The notes beneath the pieces are model-generated. The model ran no database searches. It saw only the letters and a list, made by a program, of their open reading frames with translations, and had not been told where the DNA came from. A stretch of DNA of 47,257 nucleotides from NCBI GenBank assembly GCA_903970145.1, contig CAJCHO010000109.1, forward strand, positions 1 to 47,257, in the 5' to 3' direction. Source of the DNA: Mycobacteriaceae bacterium. Lineage in GTDB: Bacteria; Pseudomonadota; Gammaproteobacteria; Burkholderiales; Burkholderiaceae_D. Each line of letters begins with the position of its first letter. Within the stretch, counting starts at the first letter, position 1. Below, in pieces: positions 10,267 to 17,752 of the stretch. A program made the position numbers and the translations under genes.

Positions 10267-10719
10267 ATGAAGAGCATCATCGCCGCTTGTGCCTGTCTCG
10301 CGTGCCTTGCGAGCACCCCGGCTCTCGCCCAGTTCGAGCGGACCAGCGACGCGTTTGAATACCGCACGGCCGTCTTTACAGTGATGGATCATCACTTTGA
10401 TCGTATCGGCGACGCCATCAAGAACAAGGTGCCCTACGACGCAGCGTCGGTGGCCAGCGATGCAGCACTTATCCAGAGTCTGTCGCGCCTTCCCTGGGTC
10501 GCGTTCGTTCCCAACTCACGGGTCGGGGACTCGCGCGCCAAACCCGAGATTTGGACCAAACCCGATCAGTTCAAGGCGATCGCCGACAAGCTCGGGCCGG
10601 CCAGCGACAAACTGGTTGACGCGACCAAGGGCGGTGACCAGGCCGCCGTCAAGGCTGCGTTCGTTGATCTCGCCGGTGTGTGCAAGGAGTGCCACGACAA
10701 GTTCCGCGCCAAGCGCTAG
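10267..10719 (+). CDS. Cytochrome c' (c556-type) periplasmic protein
   Basis: A 150-residue protein with a signal peptide (about 1-22, ending ALA-Q) and a single C-terminal haem site CKECH at 139-143, the layout of four-helix-bundle cytochromes c'. The histidine would be the only protein ligand. These proteins bind NO or CO, or carry electrons; which applies here cannot be read. The ATG at 10267 is chosen over an in-frame ATG at 10198 because it follows AGGAG and starts the signal peptide directly. The rest of the protein contains the usual basic and aromatic residues of the helices. Confidence 0.92.
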   Translation: MKSIIAACACLACLASTPALAQFERTSDAFEYRTAVFTVMDHHFDRIGDAIKNKVPYDAASVASDAALIQSLSRLPWVAFVPNSRVGDSRAKPEIWTKPDQFKAIADKLGPASDKLVDATKGGDQAAVKAAFVDLAGVCKECHDKFRAKR

Positions 10720-10732
10720 GACGAATCGCCCA

Positions 10733-10767
10733 AGAAAAAGGCGCGGAAGATTTTGTCTTCCGCGCCC
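10733..10767 (-). terminator. Rho-independent terminator for lptF-lptG-cbiX
   Basis: A perfect 11-bp stem GGCGCGGAAGA / TCTTCCGCGCC (10740-10750 and 10756-10766) with a 5-base loop. Read leftward it is followed by TTTTTC. Read rightward it is followed by A rather than T, so it serves the leftward operon whose last gene is cbiX. It lies 20 bp beyond the cytochrome c' stop. The 160 bp between it and cbiX hold no gene I can support. Confidence 0.85.
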
Positions 10768-10933
10768 AAAAAGTGGCGGCCGAAGCCGCCCCTCCTCCTC
10801 CTACACATAGGCCCGCTTGACCGACCTTCAGCCACGAGCCATTGACTCATTCCCCAAAAAGGTGCGCTGATACTAGCCGAAAGATAGTCGCGCAGTCCAG
10901 TGGTATATCTACCAATGAGCCGGCTGCGCGCGT

Positions 10934-11323
10934 CTAAGCTGCACCAATTTGGTCCAGACAATATTGGGCGAGCGCTCGCAGCACCTGCTCGTCTTCGCCG
11001 GCTGCGGGCGCGACTCGCAAACGAAGCTCCGGAAATCGCTGCTGCATTGCAACGACCAACGCCGGCAAGTCGCGCCGGACATGCCCGCCCTGTCCGAGAA
11101 ACAGCGGCACGATCACCACGTCCCTGCACGCCAGTGCAGCCAGTTGCGTGAGCGCCGTGGACAGGTCGGGCTGCATGATCTCAAGATAGGCACAGAGCAC
11201 CTGGGTCCCGGGACGCGCCTCTAGGAGCAGGTTGCGCACGCGCGTCATCGGTTCGGCCCAGCGCGCATCGCGCGCGCCGTGCGCAAACAATATTAATGCT
11301 GGCGCGCTAGTGTCGCTCGACAT
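10934..11323 (-). CDS. cbiX: Sirohydrochlorin chelatase-like CbiX, short form
   Basis: A 129-residue single-domain chelatase of the CbiX-short/SirB type, which inserts Fe2+ or Co2+ into sirohydrochlorin for sirohaem or cobalamin. The metal-binding histidine of LILFAHGARDARW and the second histidine in PLFLGQGGHVRRDLP are in place. The ATG at 11323 lies inside the end of lptG (17-bp overlap), which suggests coupling. A start at 11356 is possible but adds residues unlike the family. No sirohaem or cobalamin gene is nearby, so the metal is unknown. Confidence 0.88.
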   Translation of the reverse strand: MSSDTSAPALILFAHGARDARWAEPMTRVRNLLLEARPGTQVLCAYLEIMQPDLSTALTQLAALACRDVVIVPLFLGQGGHVRRDLPALVVAMQQRFPELRLRVAPAAGEDEQVLRALAQYCLDQIGAA

Positions 11324-12434
11324 AGCGCAGCGCAACAACCGCAGCCGCGAGGGCAACCAGGCTCGGCAGCGACGCCGCCAGCACGGGCGGCCAGGTATTG
11401 AGCAGGCCGACGTGGGAGAACAGGCTATTGAGCAGGTAAAAGCCGATGCCGATCATAATGCCGCTGAAGATCTTCAGGCTGATCCCGCCCGCGCGCGCCT
11501 GCAGATAAGCAAACGGCAGGGCCAGCGCCATCATCACCAGCACGGCGAAAGGATAGATGAGCTTTTTCCAGTAGGCGATCTGGTAGCGGTTCGCGACCTG
11601 GCGATTTTCCTCCAGATGCCGTACGTAATTGCCCAGTTCAGTCGCCGCCATGCGGTCAGGGGGAACTAGCAGCACGCCCAGAATGTCCGGGGTCAGTTCC
11701 GAATGCCAGAGGGTCTCATCGAGCTGTGTGACCTCGATGCGCTCGGGTAGTCCCTGGCCATTGTCGGCAATGAAATGGGTTTCAGTGACATTGTGCAGCC
11801 GCCAGGTCTGCGGCGGCAGGTACTCGCCGGAGGCGGCAAAACTGAGGCTGCGCAAATGCAGGGTGGTATCAAACTCGTAGATGCGTACCCGCGAGAGACT
11901 GTTATTCGATTTCACCTCGCCGATATTCACAAAGCGCACGACCGCCGTGTGATCGGGAGCCGTGCCGGAGTCCTTGACCCATAAGCCGCTCTTGAACGCC
12001 TGGCTCAGCGTCCCACGCGCAATGGTGGCGCGAAAGCGCTGGGTTTCGGCCTCGGCTCGCGGGGTGACCAGTTCACCGATGAAATAGGTCAGCGCGACCA
12101 GCACAAGGCCCGGCACGAGTACGATGCGCGCCGCATGTGCCGTCGACAGGCCGGCGACGCGCAGGATGGTGAACTCCGAATGCGAGGCCAGTTGCGCCAG
12201 GGCATAGATCGTGCCGATGAGCGCCGCGATCGGCAACAGTTCGTAAGCCCGTCCGGGTAGGCCAAGCAGGACGATGATCGCCGCCTGTCCGATGCGATAG
12301 CCGTTCTTGCCGACTTCACTGAGCTCGTTGATCAGGTCAAAAAAAGCGAACAGTCCGAGAAATGCGAGCAGCACGAAAAACACTGCGACCAGTATTTCAC
12401 GTCCAAGGTAACGCTGAACGATCAGTATCTTCAT
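11307..12434 (-). CDS. lptG: LPS export ABC transporter permease LptG
   Basis: A 375-residue inner-membrane protein with three N-terminal membrane helices, a periplasmic beta-jellyroll domain (about 130-260) and three C-terminal helices. With LptF and the ATPase LptB it pulls lipopolysaccharide from the inner membrane into the LptC/LptA bridge. The conserved segment ELLPIAALIGTIYALAQLA and the C-terminal run LALPFAYLQARAGGISLKIF are typical of LptG. It overlaps lptF by four bases (ATGA), so the pair is translated together. Confidence 0.96.
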   Translation of the reverse strand: MKILIVQRYLGREILVAVFFVLLAFLGLFAFFDLINELSEVGKNGYRIGQAAIIVLLGLPGRAYELLPIAALIGTIYALAQLASHSEFTILRVAGLSTAHAARIVLVPGLVLVALTYFIGELVTPRAEAETQRFRATIARGTLSQAFKSGLWVKDSGTAPDHTAVVRFVNIGEVKSNNSLSRVRIYEFDTTLHLRSLSFAASGEYLPPQTWRLHNVTETHFIADNGQGLPERIEVTQLDETLWHSELTPDILGVLLVPPDRMAATELGNYVRHLEENRQVANRYQIAYWKKLIYPFAVLVMMALALPFAYLQARAGGISLKIFSGIMIGIGFYLLNSLFSHVGLLNTWPPVLAASLPSLVALAAAVVALRYVERH

Positions 12435-13546
12435 GCGCGTTTGCGCCAGGGCCGCGTGATCAGCGCAAGCCAGCTACGCCAGGGTCGGTGCAGGCGATTA
12501 CGCCAATCGATCATCACCACCGCAATGCTCAGCACAATGCCGTGCACCAGCCACCACGCGACTCCGAATTCGAGGCGACTTTGCGTCGTGTAGTTCTGCA
12601 CCAGCGTAAGCACGTTGGTATAGGTGAAATACACCAAGAGCGCGATCATCAGATTGACCGAGCGACCGCCACGCGGATTGACAAAGGACAGTGGTACCGC
12701 GAGCAGCGCGAGGCAGAACACCGACAGTGGCAGGCCAAGGCGCCAGACCAGCTCGCCGAGCGCGCGCGGCGTCTGCAACTGGATCAACTCCAGCGTCGAG
12801 CGGATTTTCATCGAATCGTCCGTGGTGAAGTCGGGCGGCTGAGAATCGATGCGTACCCCATAGCGGTCAAAGGTCATCACCTTGTAATCCGACTGCCCGG
12901 GAATACCCTCGTAGCGGCGTCCCTCATTCATGATGAGAAAGTCATCGCCGTCAGGAAAACGCTGCACGTCGCCGGTCTGAGAAACAATTACGCCAAGCCG
13001 GCCATTGAGGAGCACACTGACAAAAATATTGCCAACTGCCGAGCGCTTGCCGGTATAGCCTTCGACGAAGTAGACCTTGGTGCCATCGGCCGACTCGCGG
13101 AACTGACCAGGCGCAACACGCTTGACGTCGGTCCGTTGTTCAAACCGCGCACGGAACTCGCTCGTTTGACGACTTGCCCACGGCGATACAACCAGACTCA
13201 TCACGGCCACGACGATTGCCACCGGAACAGTAAAGCGCATGAGCGGGCGCAGCCAGCGCAACAAGCCGAGTCCTGAGGCCAGCCAGACCACCATCTCCGA
13301 ATCGCGATAACTGCGCGTAAGCACAAGCAGAACCGAGACAAACACGGTCAACTGCAGCAACACGGGCAGATTATTGAGTGCCTGGAAGGTGATCAGCGCG
13401 ATCACCGATTCATTGGCCACTTGACCGGCCGCGGCCTGCCCGAGCAGGCGCACCAGCGCGAATGTCAAGACAATGGTGAGCAGCGTGATGAAAATCGCGC
13501 TGGCCGCGTTGGCCAGTTCGCGCACCAGAGCACGGTGGAAGATCAT
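12431..13546 (-). CDS. lptF: LPS export ABC transporter permease LptF
   Basis: A 371-residue partner of LptG with the same plan: helices at about 15-37, 55-75 and 98-118, a periplasmic jellyroll (about 125-260), and C-terminal helices. The starting string MIFHRALVRELANAA and the RSYRDSEMVVWLASGLG segment identify LptF. First gene of lptF-lptG-cbiX, divergent from pepA as in many gamma- and betaproteobacteria. The ribosome site is weak. The promoter lies in the 117 bp shared with pepA. Confidence 0.96.
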   Translation of the reverse strand: MIFHRALVRELANAASAIFITLLTIVLTFALVRLLGQAAAGQVANESVIALITFQALNNLPVLLQLTVFVSVLLVLTRSYRDSEMVVWLASGLGLLRWLRPLMRFTVPVAIVVAVMSLVVSPWASRQTSEFRARFEQRTDVKRVAPGQFRESADGTKVYFVEGYTGKRSAVGNIFVSVLLNGRLGVIVSQTGDVQRFPDGDDFLIMNEGRRYEGIPGQSDYKVMTFDRYGVRIDSQPPDFTTDDSMKIRSTLELIQLQTPRALGELVWRLGLPLSVFCLALLAVPLSFVNPRGGRSVNLMIALLVYFTYTNVLTLVQNYTTQSRLEFGVAWWLVHGIVLSIAVVMIDWRNRLHRPWRSWLALITRPWRKRA

Positions 13547-13602
13547 GGGCGCGCGCTTGACCGGGAAACCTGCAAAAACCTTCGTCCGGTGATCAAGGTG
13601 CT

Positions 13603-13632
13603 TTGACTTACCGACCGTGCATCAAAGATAAT
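13603..13632 (+). promoter_or_regulatory. Sigma-70 promoter of pepA
   Basis: TTGACT (13603-13608) and GATAAT (13627-13632), each five of six consensus, are separated by 18 bp. This is the best promoter match in the window. The expected start point near 13639 leaves a 25-base leader before the ATG at 13664, but only about four bases before the ATG at 13643. It therefore favours the downstream start. Confidence 0.75.
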
Positions 13633-13663
13633 CCCGGCACACATGACTCAACCTGGAAATTCG

Positions 13664-15145
13664 ATGGAATTTAGCATAAAAGCCGGTGCCCCGGAGAAAC
13701 TGAAGTCTGGCTGCATCGTGGTGGGCATTTACGCCGACATGAAACTCTCGCGCGCCGCAAGCGCGATCGACGCCGCTTCGGGCGGTGCCCTTGGCAAGAT
13801 CATCAAGCGTGGCGACCATCGCGGCAAGCGTGCCGCAACGCTGCTCCTGCAGGGCGTGAGCGGCATTCAGGCGGACCGCGTGCTGCTGGTCGGTCTTGGC
13901 AAGCAAAGCGAACTCAATCAGCGCGCGTACGCCGAAATCCTGCGTGCGGCCTATCGCGCCGTGGCTGCCACGGGTGCCACCGATACCCTGATTACTTTGG
14001 GTGAACTGGCGGTCGAGGCGCGTACCATCGAGCATAAGCTCACCAGCATCGTGCTCGCTGCGCACGAGTCGGTCTACCGCTTTGATCAACTAAAGAGCAA
14101 GAAGGAAGACGCGGCAACGCTGCGCAAGGTCATCGTGTATGTCGATTCGAGCGAAGCGCGCGTTGCGACTCGTTGCGTTGCGCGGGCCGAGGCCATCGCA
14201 CAAGGTGTCGACCTCACCAAGACGCTGGGCAATCTGCCTGGCAATATCTGCACTCCCACTTATCTTGCCAGTGCCGCGCGCCAGGTCGGACGCGAGTTTG
14301 ACTTCAAGGTCGAAGTGCTCGACAAAAAGCAGATCGAAGCGCTGCGCATGGGATCCTTTCTTGCGGTCACGCGCGGATCGGCCGAACCCGTAAAACTGAT
14401 CGTGATGAAGTATCAGGGTGCGGGCGCCAAAGACGCACCGGTGGTTCTGGTTGGCAAGGGCATCACGTTCGACACCGGGGGTATTTCGCTCAAGCCGGGC
14501 GAGGCGATGGACGAGATGAAGTTCGATATGTGCGGGGCCGGTACGGTGATTGGCACTATCCGCGCGATCGCCCAGATGGGCCTGAAGATCAACGTGGTTG
14601 GCATCATTCCGACCTGCGAGAACATGCCTTCGGGAACCGCGATCAAGCCTGGCGACATCGTCACCTCGATGTCGGGCCAGACCATCGAGATCCTCAACAC
14701 CGACGCCGAAGGACGACTTATCCTGTGCGATGCGCTGACTTACGCCGAGCGCTTCAAGCCGCAGCTGGTGATCGACATTGCCACCCTCACCGGTGCCTGC
14801 GTGGTGGCGCTTGGTCATGTCAATACGGGCCTGTTCACCCAAGATGAAAAGCTCGCGACGGCCTTGCTTGGCGCTGCGAGGGATGCTGCCGATCCCACCT
14901 GGCGCATGCCGCTTGAGGACGATTACCAGGATGCCCTGAAGTCGAATTTCGCGGACATGGCCAATATCGGCGGACGCGCCGGTGGCAGCGTCACTGCGGC
15001 CTGCTTTCTGGCGCGCTATACCAAGAACTTCCGCTGGGCGCACCTCGACATTGCCGGCACCGCCTGGAAGAGTGGCGTGGAAAAGGGCGCAACCGGTCGG
15101 CCGGTGCCGCTGCTCACGACTTTTCTGCAAAAGCTGGCCCTTTAG
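13664..15145 (+). CDS. pepA: Leucyl aminopeptidase (M17)
   Basis: A 493-residue cytosolic di-metal aminopeptidase that releases N-terminal residues from peptides. In some bacteria PepA also binds DNA. The metal and catalytic segments [15 protein letters not shown] and [10 protein letters not shown] are intact, and the C-terminal domain spans the last 320 residues. The start at 13664 (MEFSIKAG) fits the family N-terminus and the mapped promoter; an ATG at 13643 would add seven residues. It begins the pepA-holC block divergent from lptF. Confidence 0.97.
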   Translation: MEFSIKAGAPEKLKSGCIVVGIYADMKLSRAASAIDAASGGALGKIIKRGDHRGKRAATLLLQGVSGIQADRVLLVGLGKQSELNQRAYAEILRAAYRAVAATGATDTLITLGELAVEARTIEHKLTSIVLAAHESVYRFDQLKSKKEDAATLRKVIVYVDSSEARVATRCVARAEAIAQGVDLTKTLGNLPGNICTPTYLASAARQVGREFDFKVEVLDKKQIEALRMGSFLAVTRGSAEPVKLIVMKYQGAGAKDAPVVLVGKGITFDTGGISLKPGEAMDEMKFDMCGAGTVIGTIRAIAQMGLKINVVGIIPTCENMPSGTAIKPGDIVTSMSGQTIEILNTDAEGRLILCDALTYAERFKPQLVIDIATLTGACVVALGHVNTGLFTQDEKLATALLGAARDAADPTWRMPLEDDYQDALKSNFADMANIGGRAGGSVTAACFLARYTKNFRWAHLDIAGTAWKSGVEKGATGRPVPLLTTFLQKLAL

Positions 15146-15213
15146 TCATGCGCTCGGCGGCCCCAACTGCCCCTTGGCGCGAGTTCAGTAACCCGCGCGG
15201 GGCGCAGCTGGCG

Positions 15214-15219
15214 TATGCT
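15214..15219 (+). promoter_or_regulatory. Candidate -10 box of holC
   Basis: TATGCT (four of six consensus) ends 11 bases before the holC ATG, placing a start point about five bases upstream of the codon. There is no ribosome site in between and no -35 at good distance. The assignment is tentative; holC could equally be read from the pepA promoter. Confidence 0.3.
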
Positions 15220-15230
15220 CAGCACTAGCC

Positions 15231-15656
15231 ATGACGCGCATCGACTTCCACTTCAATGCGAGCAACAAGATCCGCCATGCCTGCCGCCTGGCGCGCAAGG
15301 CGCGCGCCGCCGGTAGCGAGGTGGTCATATATAGCGCGGATGAGGCACTGCTGAGTCGGCTGGACGCGGAGCTGTGGTCATTTTCGGCTCTCGATTTCCT
15401 GCCCCACTGTCGCGCCAGCGATACCCTGGCGGCTCACACGCCGATCCTGCTCACCAACGTCTGCGTTGACACCCCGCATCACGAGGTACTGGTCAATCTC
15501 GATTCCGGCCAGCCGGAGTTCTTTGGCCGCTTTGAGCGCCTTATCGAGGTAGTTGGTACCGACGAGCAGGACCGGCTTGCCGCACGCGAGCGCTGGAAGT
15601 TCTACAAGGACCGCGGCTATGCACTGGCCACCTTTGACCTGGCGGCGGCAGCATGA
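15231..15656 (+). CDS. holC: DNA polymerase III chi subunit
   Basis: A 141-residue protein of the HolC family, which links the clamp loader to single-strand-binding protein. Visible: the start MTRIDFHFNASNKIRHACRL, the W-S-F-x2-L-D-F-x-P-H segment near 50-60, and the C-terminal RWKFYKDRGY that packs the SSB-tail pocket. It follows pepA by 85 bp, a conserved gene order. Its stop overlaps the next gene (ATGA). Confidence 0.95.
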   Translation: MTRIDFHFNASNKIRHACRLARKARAAGSEVVIYSADEALLSRLDAELWSFSALDFLPHCRASDTLAAHTPILLTNVCVDTPHHEVLVNLDSGQPEFFGRFERLIEVVGTDEQDRLAARERWKFYKDRGYALATFDLAAAA

Positions 15657-16024
15657 GCAAGGGCCAGGCCGACGACGATCTTCCGCTGCTCACCGAGGTG
15701 ATCCTCGCCGGGCAGATCCCGCTGCCTGACTCAGCCTATGAAGTCGTGGAATTGCAGGAGCGTGCGCCGACCCAGCAAAGCGTCGCGCCCCAGCAATGGG
15801 AGGCAGTGGAGAAAGCGGTTCGCGAAGCCGTCTTGCGCGGCCTGCATGGCCGCATCGATATCGCCCTCGAGCAGCGCATCCGTGCCAATCTGAACAGCAT
15901 GATCGAGCGCTTGCTGCTCGGTCTGGCCAGTGAGGTCAAGGCCGGCCTGCACGAAACCATTCGCGATACCGTCCATCAGGCAGTCGCGCAGGAGATTGCG
16001 CGACTGCGCACGCCGCCACGCTAG
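15653..16024 (+). CDS. Unknown small helical protein after holC
   Basis: A 123-residue acidic-start protein that I cannot assign. The N-terminal 45 residues include a short Pro/Leu-rich stretch (LAGQIPLPDS). The remaining 75 are predicted by eye to form amphipathic helices with regular hydrophobic spacing. There is no signal peptide, membrane segment or metal motif. It overlaps holC by four bases and is followed 10 bp later by tag, so it is co-translated with holC. A replication link is only a guess from position. Confidence 0.8.
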   Translation: MSKGQADDDLPLLTEVILAGQIPLPDSAYEVVELQERAPTQQSVAPQQWEAVEKAVREAVLRGLHGRIDIALEQRIRANLNSMIERLLLGLASEVKAGLHETIRDTVHQAVAQEIARLRTPPR

Positions 16025-16034
16025 GAGATTGGCC

Positions 16035-16640
16035 ATGGTGGCAAAAAAGCCTAAGGCAGAGCTGGTGCGTTGCTCCTGGGCCAAACCGAGCAATCCACTC
16101 TATCTCGAGTATCACGACAATGAGTGGGGTCGCCCCTGTCACGACGAGCGGCGCCTGTTCGAGATGCTCAATCTCGAGGGAGCCCAGGCCGGCCTGAGCT
16201 GGGAGACCATACTCAACAAGCGCGCGGGCTACCGCGAAGCCTTCGACGATTGGGATGCAAGCCGCATCGCCCGCTATGACGCACGCAAGCTCGCGCGCCT
16301 GATGAACAATCCGGGCATCGTGCGCAACCGCCTCAAGCTTGCCGCGACCGTTACCAATGCGCGCGCCTATCTGGAACTGGTCAAGACCGAAGGTGGACTC
16401 GATCCCTATCTCTGGTCACACCTTGATGGCGTGCCGATTCGCAATGCCTGGAGCGGCCGGGGCGATGTGCCGGCGCGCACCGAGCTCTCCGACCTTCTCT
16501 CCAAGGACCTCGCGCGGCGCGGCTTCAAGTTTGTTGGCTCGACCATCATCTATGCCTATATGCAGGCGATCGGCATGGTCAACGACCATAGCATTGACTG
16601 TTTTTGCTACCGGCGGCGGGAACGGGCAAAGCGTTCCTGA
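16035..16640 (+). CDS. tag: DNA-3-methyladenine glycosylase I
   Basis: A 201-residue constitutive Tag-type glycosylase that removes 3-methyladenine from alkylated DNA. The zinc ligands match the E. coli order: Cys13 and His27 in the N-terminal RCSW ... EYHDNEWG part, and His185 and Cys189 in HSIDC near the end. The alkyl-base pocket segment GLSWETILNKR is present. The ATG at 16035 follows AGGAG; a frame reading back to 15930 is not needed. Its last 62 bp overlap the end of the opposite-strand regulator gene, including the HSIDC codons. Confidence 0.95.
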   Translation: MVAKKPKAELVRCSWAKPSNPLYLEYHDNEWGRPCHDERRLFEMLNLEGAQAGLSWETILNKRAGYREAFDDWDASRIARYDARKLARLMNNPGIVRNRLKLAATVTNARAYLELVKTEGGLDPYLWSHLDGVPIRNAWSGRGDVPARTELSDLLSKDLARRGFKFVGSTIIYAYMQAIGMVNDHSIDCFCYRRRERAKRS

Positions 16641-17466
16641 GATAGTCGGCACGCAGTTGCGCAGCAACCAGGCGCGTGTGCGGCGCCCGTCCCTGCGGGG
16701 CGACCAGACCAAGTCCGAGCGCGAGCGCGATCGCTTCGGTGCGATTGGCCGCACGCAGCTTGCGCAATATCGCGCGAATCTGATTGCTCACCGTATGCGC
16801 GCTGCGAAAAGACGCGCTGGCAATCTCCGCGGTGGTCGAGCCGGCAACGAGCCAGGTGAGCAATTCGGTCTCACGTCGCGTCAGGCGAGTGGTAGTCGTA
16901 GCCGTCGACTCGTCGGCCGCCATCGTGTCGAGCACCCTCTCGAGGGCGTAGTGCATATGCGGCGCGAGCAGACTCATCAGATAGTGCTGTCGCGCATCCG
17001 GGGGCGCAGGTAGTCCGGCAAACAGGAAATAGCTTGCTCCCGCGCGCTGCGACGCGCCGCGCGTGAGCACTACCACCGTTTTCAGGTGCGATGCGGCGAG
17101 GGGCGCAAGATCGGCCGCGCTGATAGTCTGCAATCCGCAATTGGCTGGCGCTGCGCCACACGGCAGAGCGATCGAGCCCGATCCATCGCGCAAGCCTTCG
17201 AGATGACGCAAGGGCAATCCACGCACCACCAGACGGTCAGCACGAATCGAGCGCGGTGCCAGCGAACCGGTAGCTGCGGCGACCATTGAGTAGCGCAGGA
17301 TGGAGCGTACATGGATATCGAGCCAGTCGAGCAATTGCCCCGGCGTCGCGATCGCCGGCGCGCTTTCCACCGCCTCCACCCAGAGCGAGCGCAATCCAAG
17401 GCGGCCGCGCGCAGCGCCCCGATGCAGGCGAGGGGTGGCGCGACCTCCGGCAATCGTGTCGTCCAT
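16579..17466 (-). CDS. LuxR-type transcriptional regulator, EpsA-like
   Basis: About 295 residues from the ATG at 17466. A sensor-like N-terminal region (about 40-190) includes LDWLDIHVRSILRYSMVAAA and LLAPHMHYALERVL. It is followed by a C-terminal LuxR helix-turn-helix (about 215-270): TRRETELLTWLVAGSTTAEIA and HTVSNQIRAILRKL. The layout resembles EpsA-type regulators of surface polysaccharide genes in betaproteobacteria, but that name is a recalled resemblance only. There is no response-regulator domain. The frame stays open to 17784, so a longer protein is possible, but the ATG at 17466 gives a sensible start. It stands alone between tag and valS on the opposite strand, overlapping tag by 62 bp. 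Confidence 0.85.
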   Translation of the reverse strand: MDDTIAGGRATPRLHRGAARGRLGLRSLWVEAVESAPAIATPGQLLDWLDIHVRSILRYSMVAAATGSLAPRSIRADRLVVRGLPLRHLEGLRDGSGSIALPCGAAPANCGLQTISAADLAPLAASHLKTVVVLTRGASQRAGASYFLFAGLPAPPDARQHYLMSLLAPHMHYALERVLDTMAADESTATTTTRLTRRETELLTWLVAGSTTAEIASASFRSAHTVSNQIRAILRKLRAANRTEAIALALGLGLVAPQGRAPHTRLVAAQLRADYLRNALPVPAAGSKNSQCYGR

Positions 17467-17715
17467 GACAAGGATCCACTGTCTTGTGACTCGAGCGGGC
17501 GTCGAATCACCCTGCCCCGGCCACCGTTCATTGTGGAGCAGCAAAGGTCCCTGATAAATGACGCAAACGCGGCATTTTCGGGGTAAACGGAGTGCGGGCA
17601 GTAAGCCTGCCATGATGCACCCGCATGGCGCGCGGGCCCGACCGGAAGGCGCAAACGCCCGTCGGCCTGCTCGAGTGCGAGTGCCGGGGCGGCCGGGGAG
17701 GATTCCAATCTCAAT

Positions 17716-17721
17716 TAGAAT
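17716..17721 (+). promoter_or_regulatory. Candidate -10 box of valS
   Basis: TAGAAT (five of six consensus) in CAATTAGAATATTG, 31 bp before the valS ATG, in an AT-rich island within GC-rich DNA. No clear -35. The 286 bp between the LuxR gene start (17466) and valS (17753) otherwise show no gene, T-box or terminator that I can support. Open frames there are high-GC artefacts. Confidence 0.4.
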
Positions 17722-17752
17722 ATTGCCTTTTGCCCTTCCCGAAGCGATCCGC

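Noticed and set aside
12362..13276. Open frame of about 300 codons antisense to lptF
   Set aside because: No family features; its composition (Arg/His/Gln-rich) is typical of a mirror frame of a membrane-protein gene.
14090..15130. Long frame antisense to pepA
   Set aside because: A shadow frame without recognisable protein features; pepA motifs are intact in the other direction.
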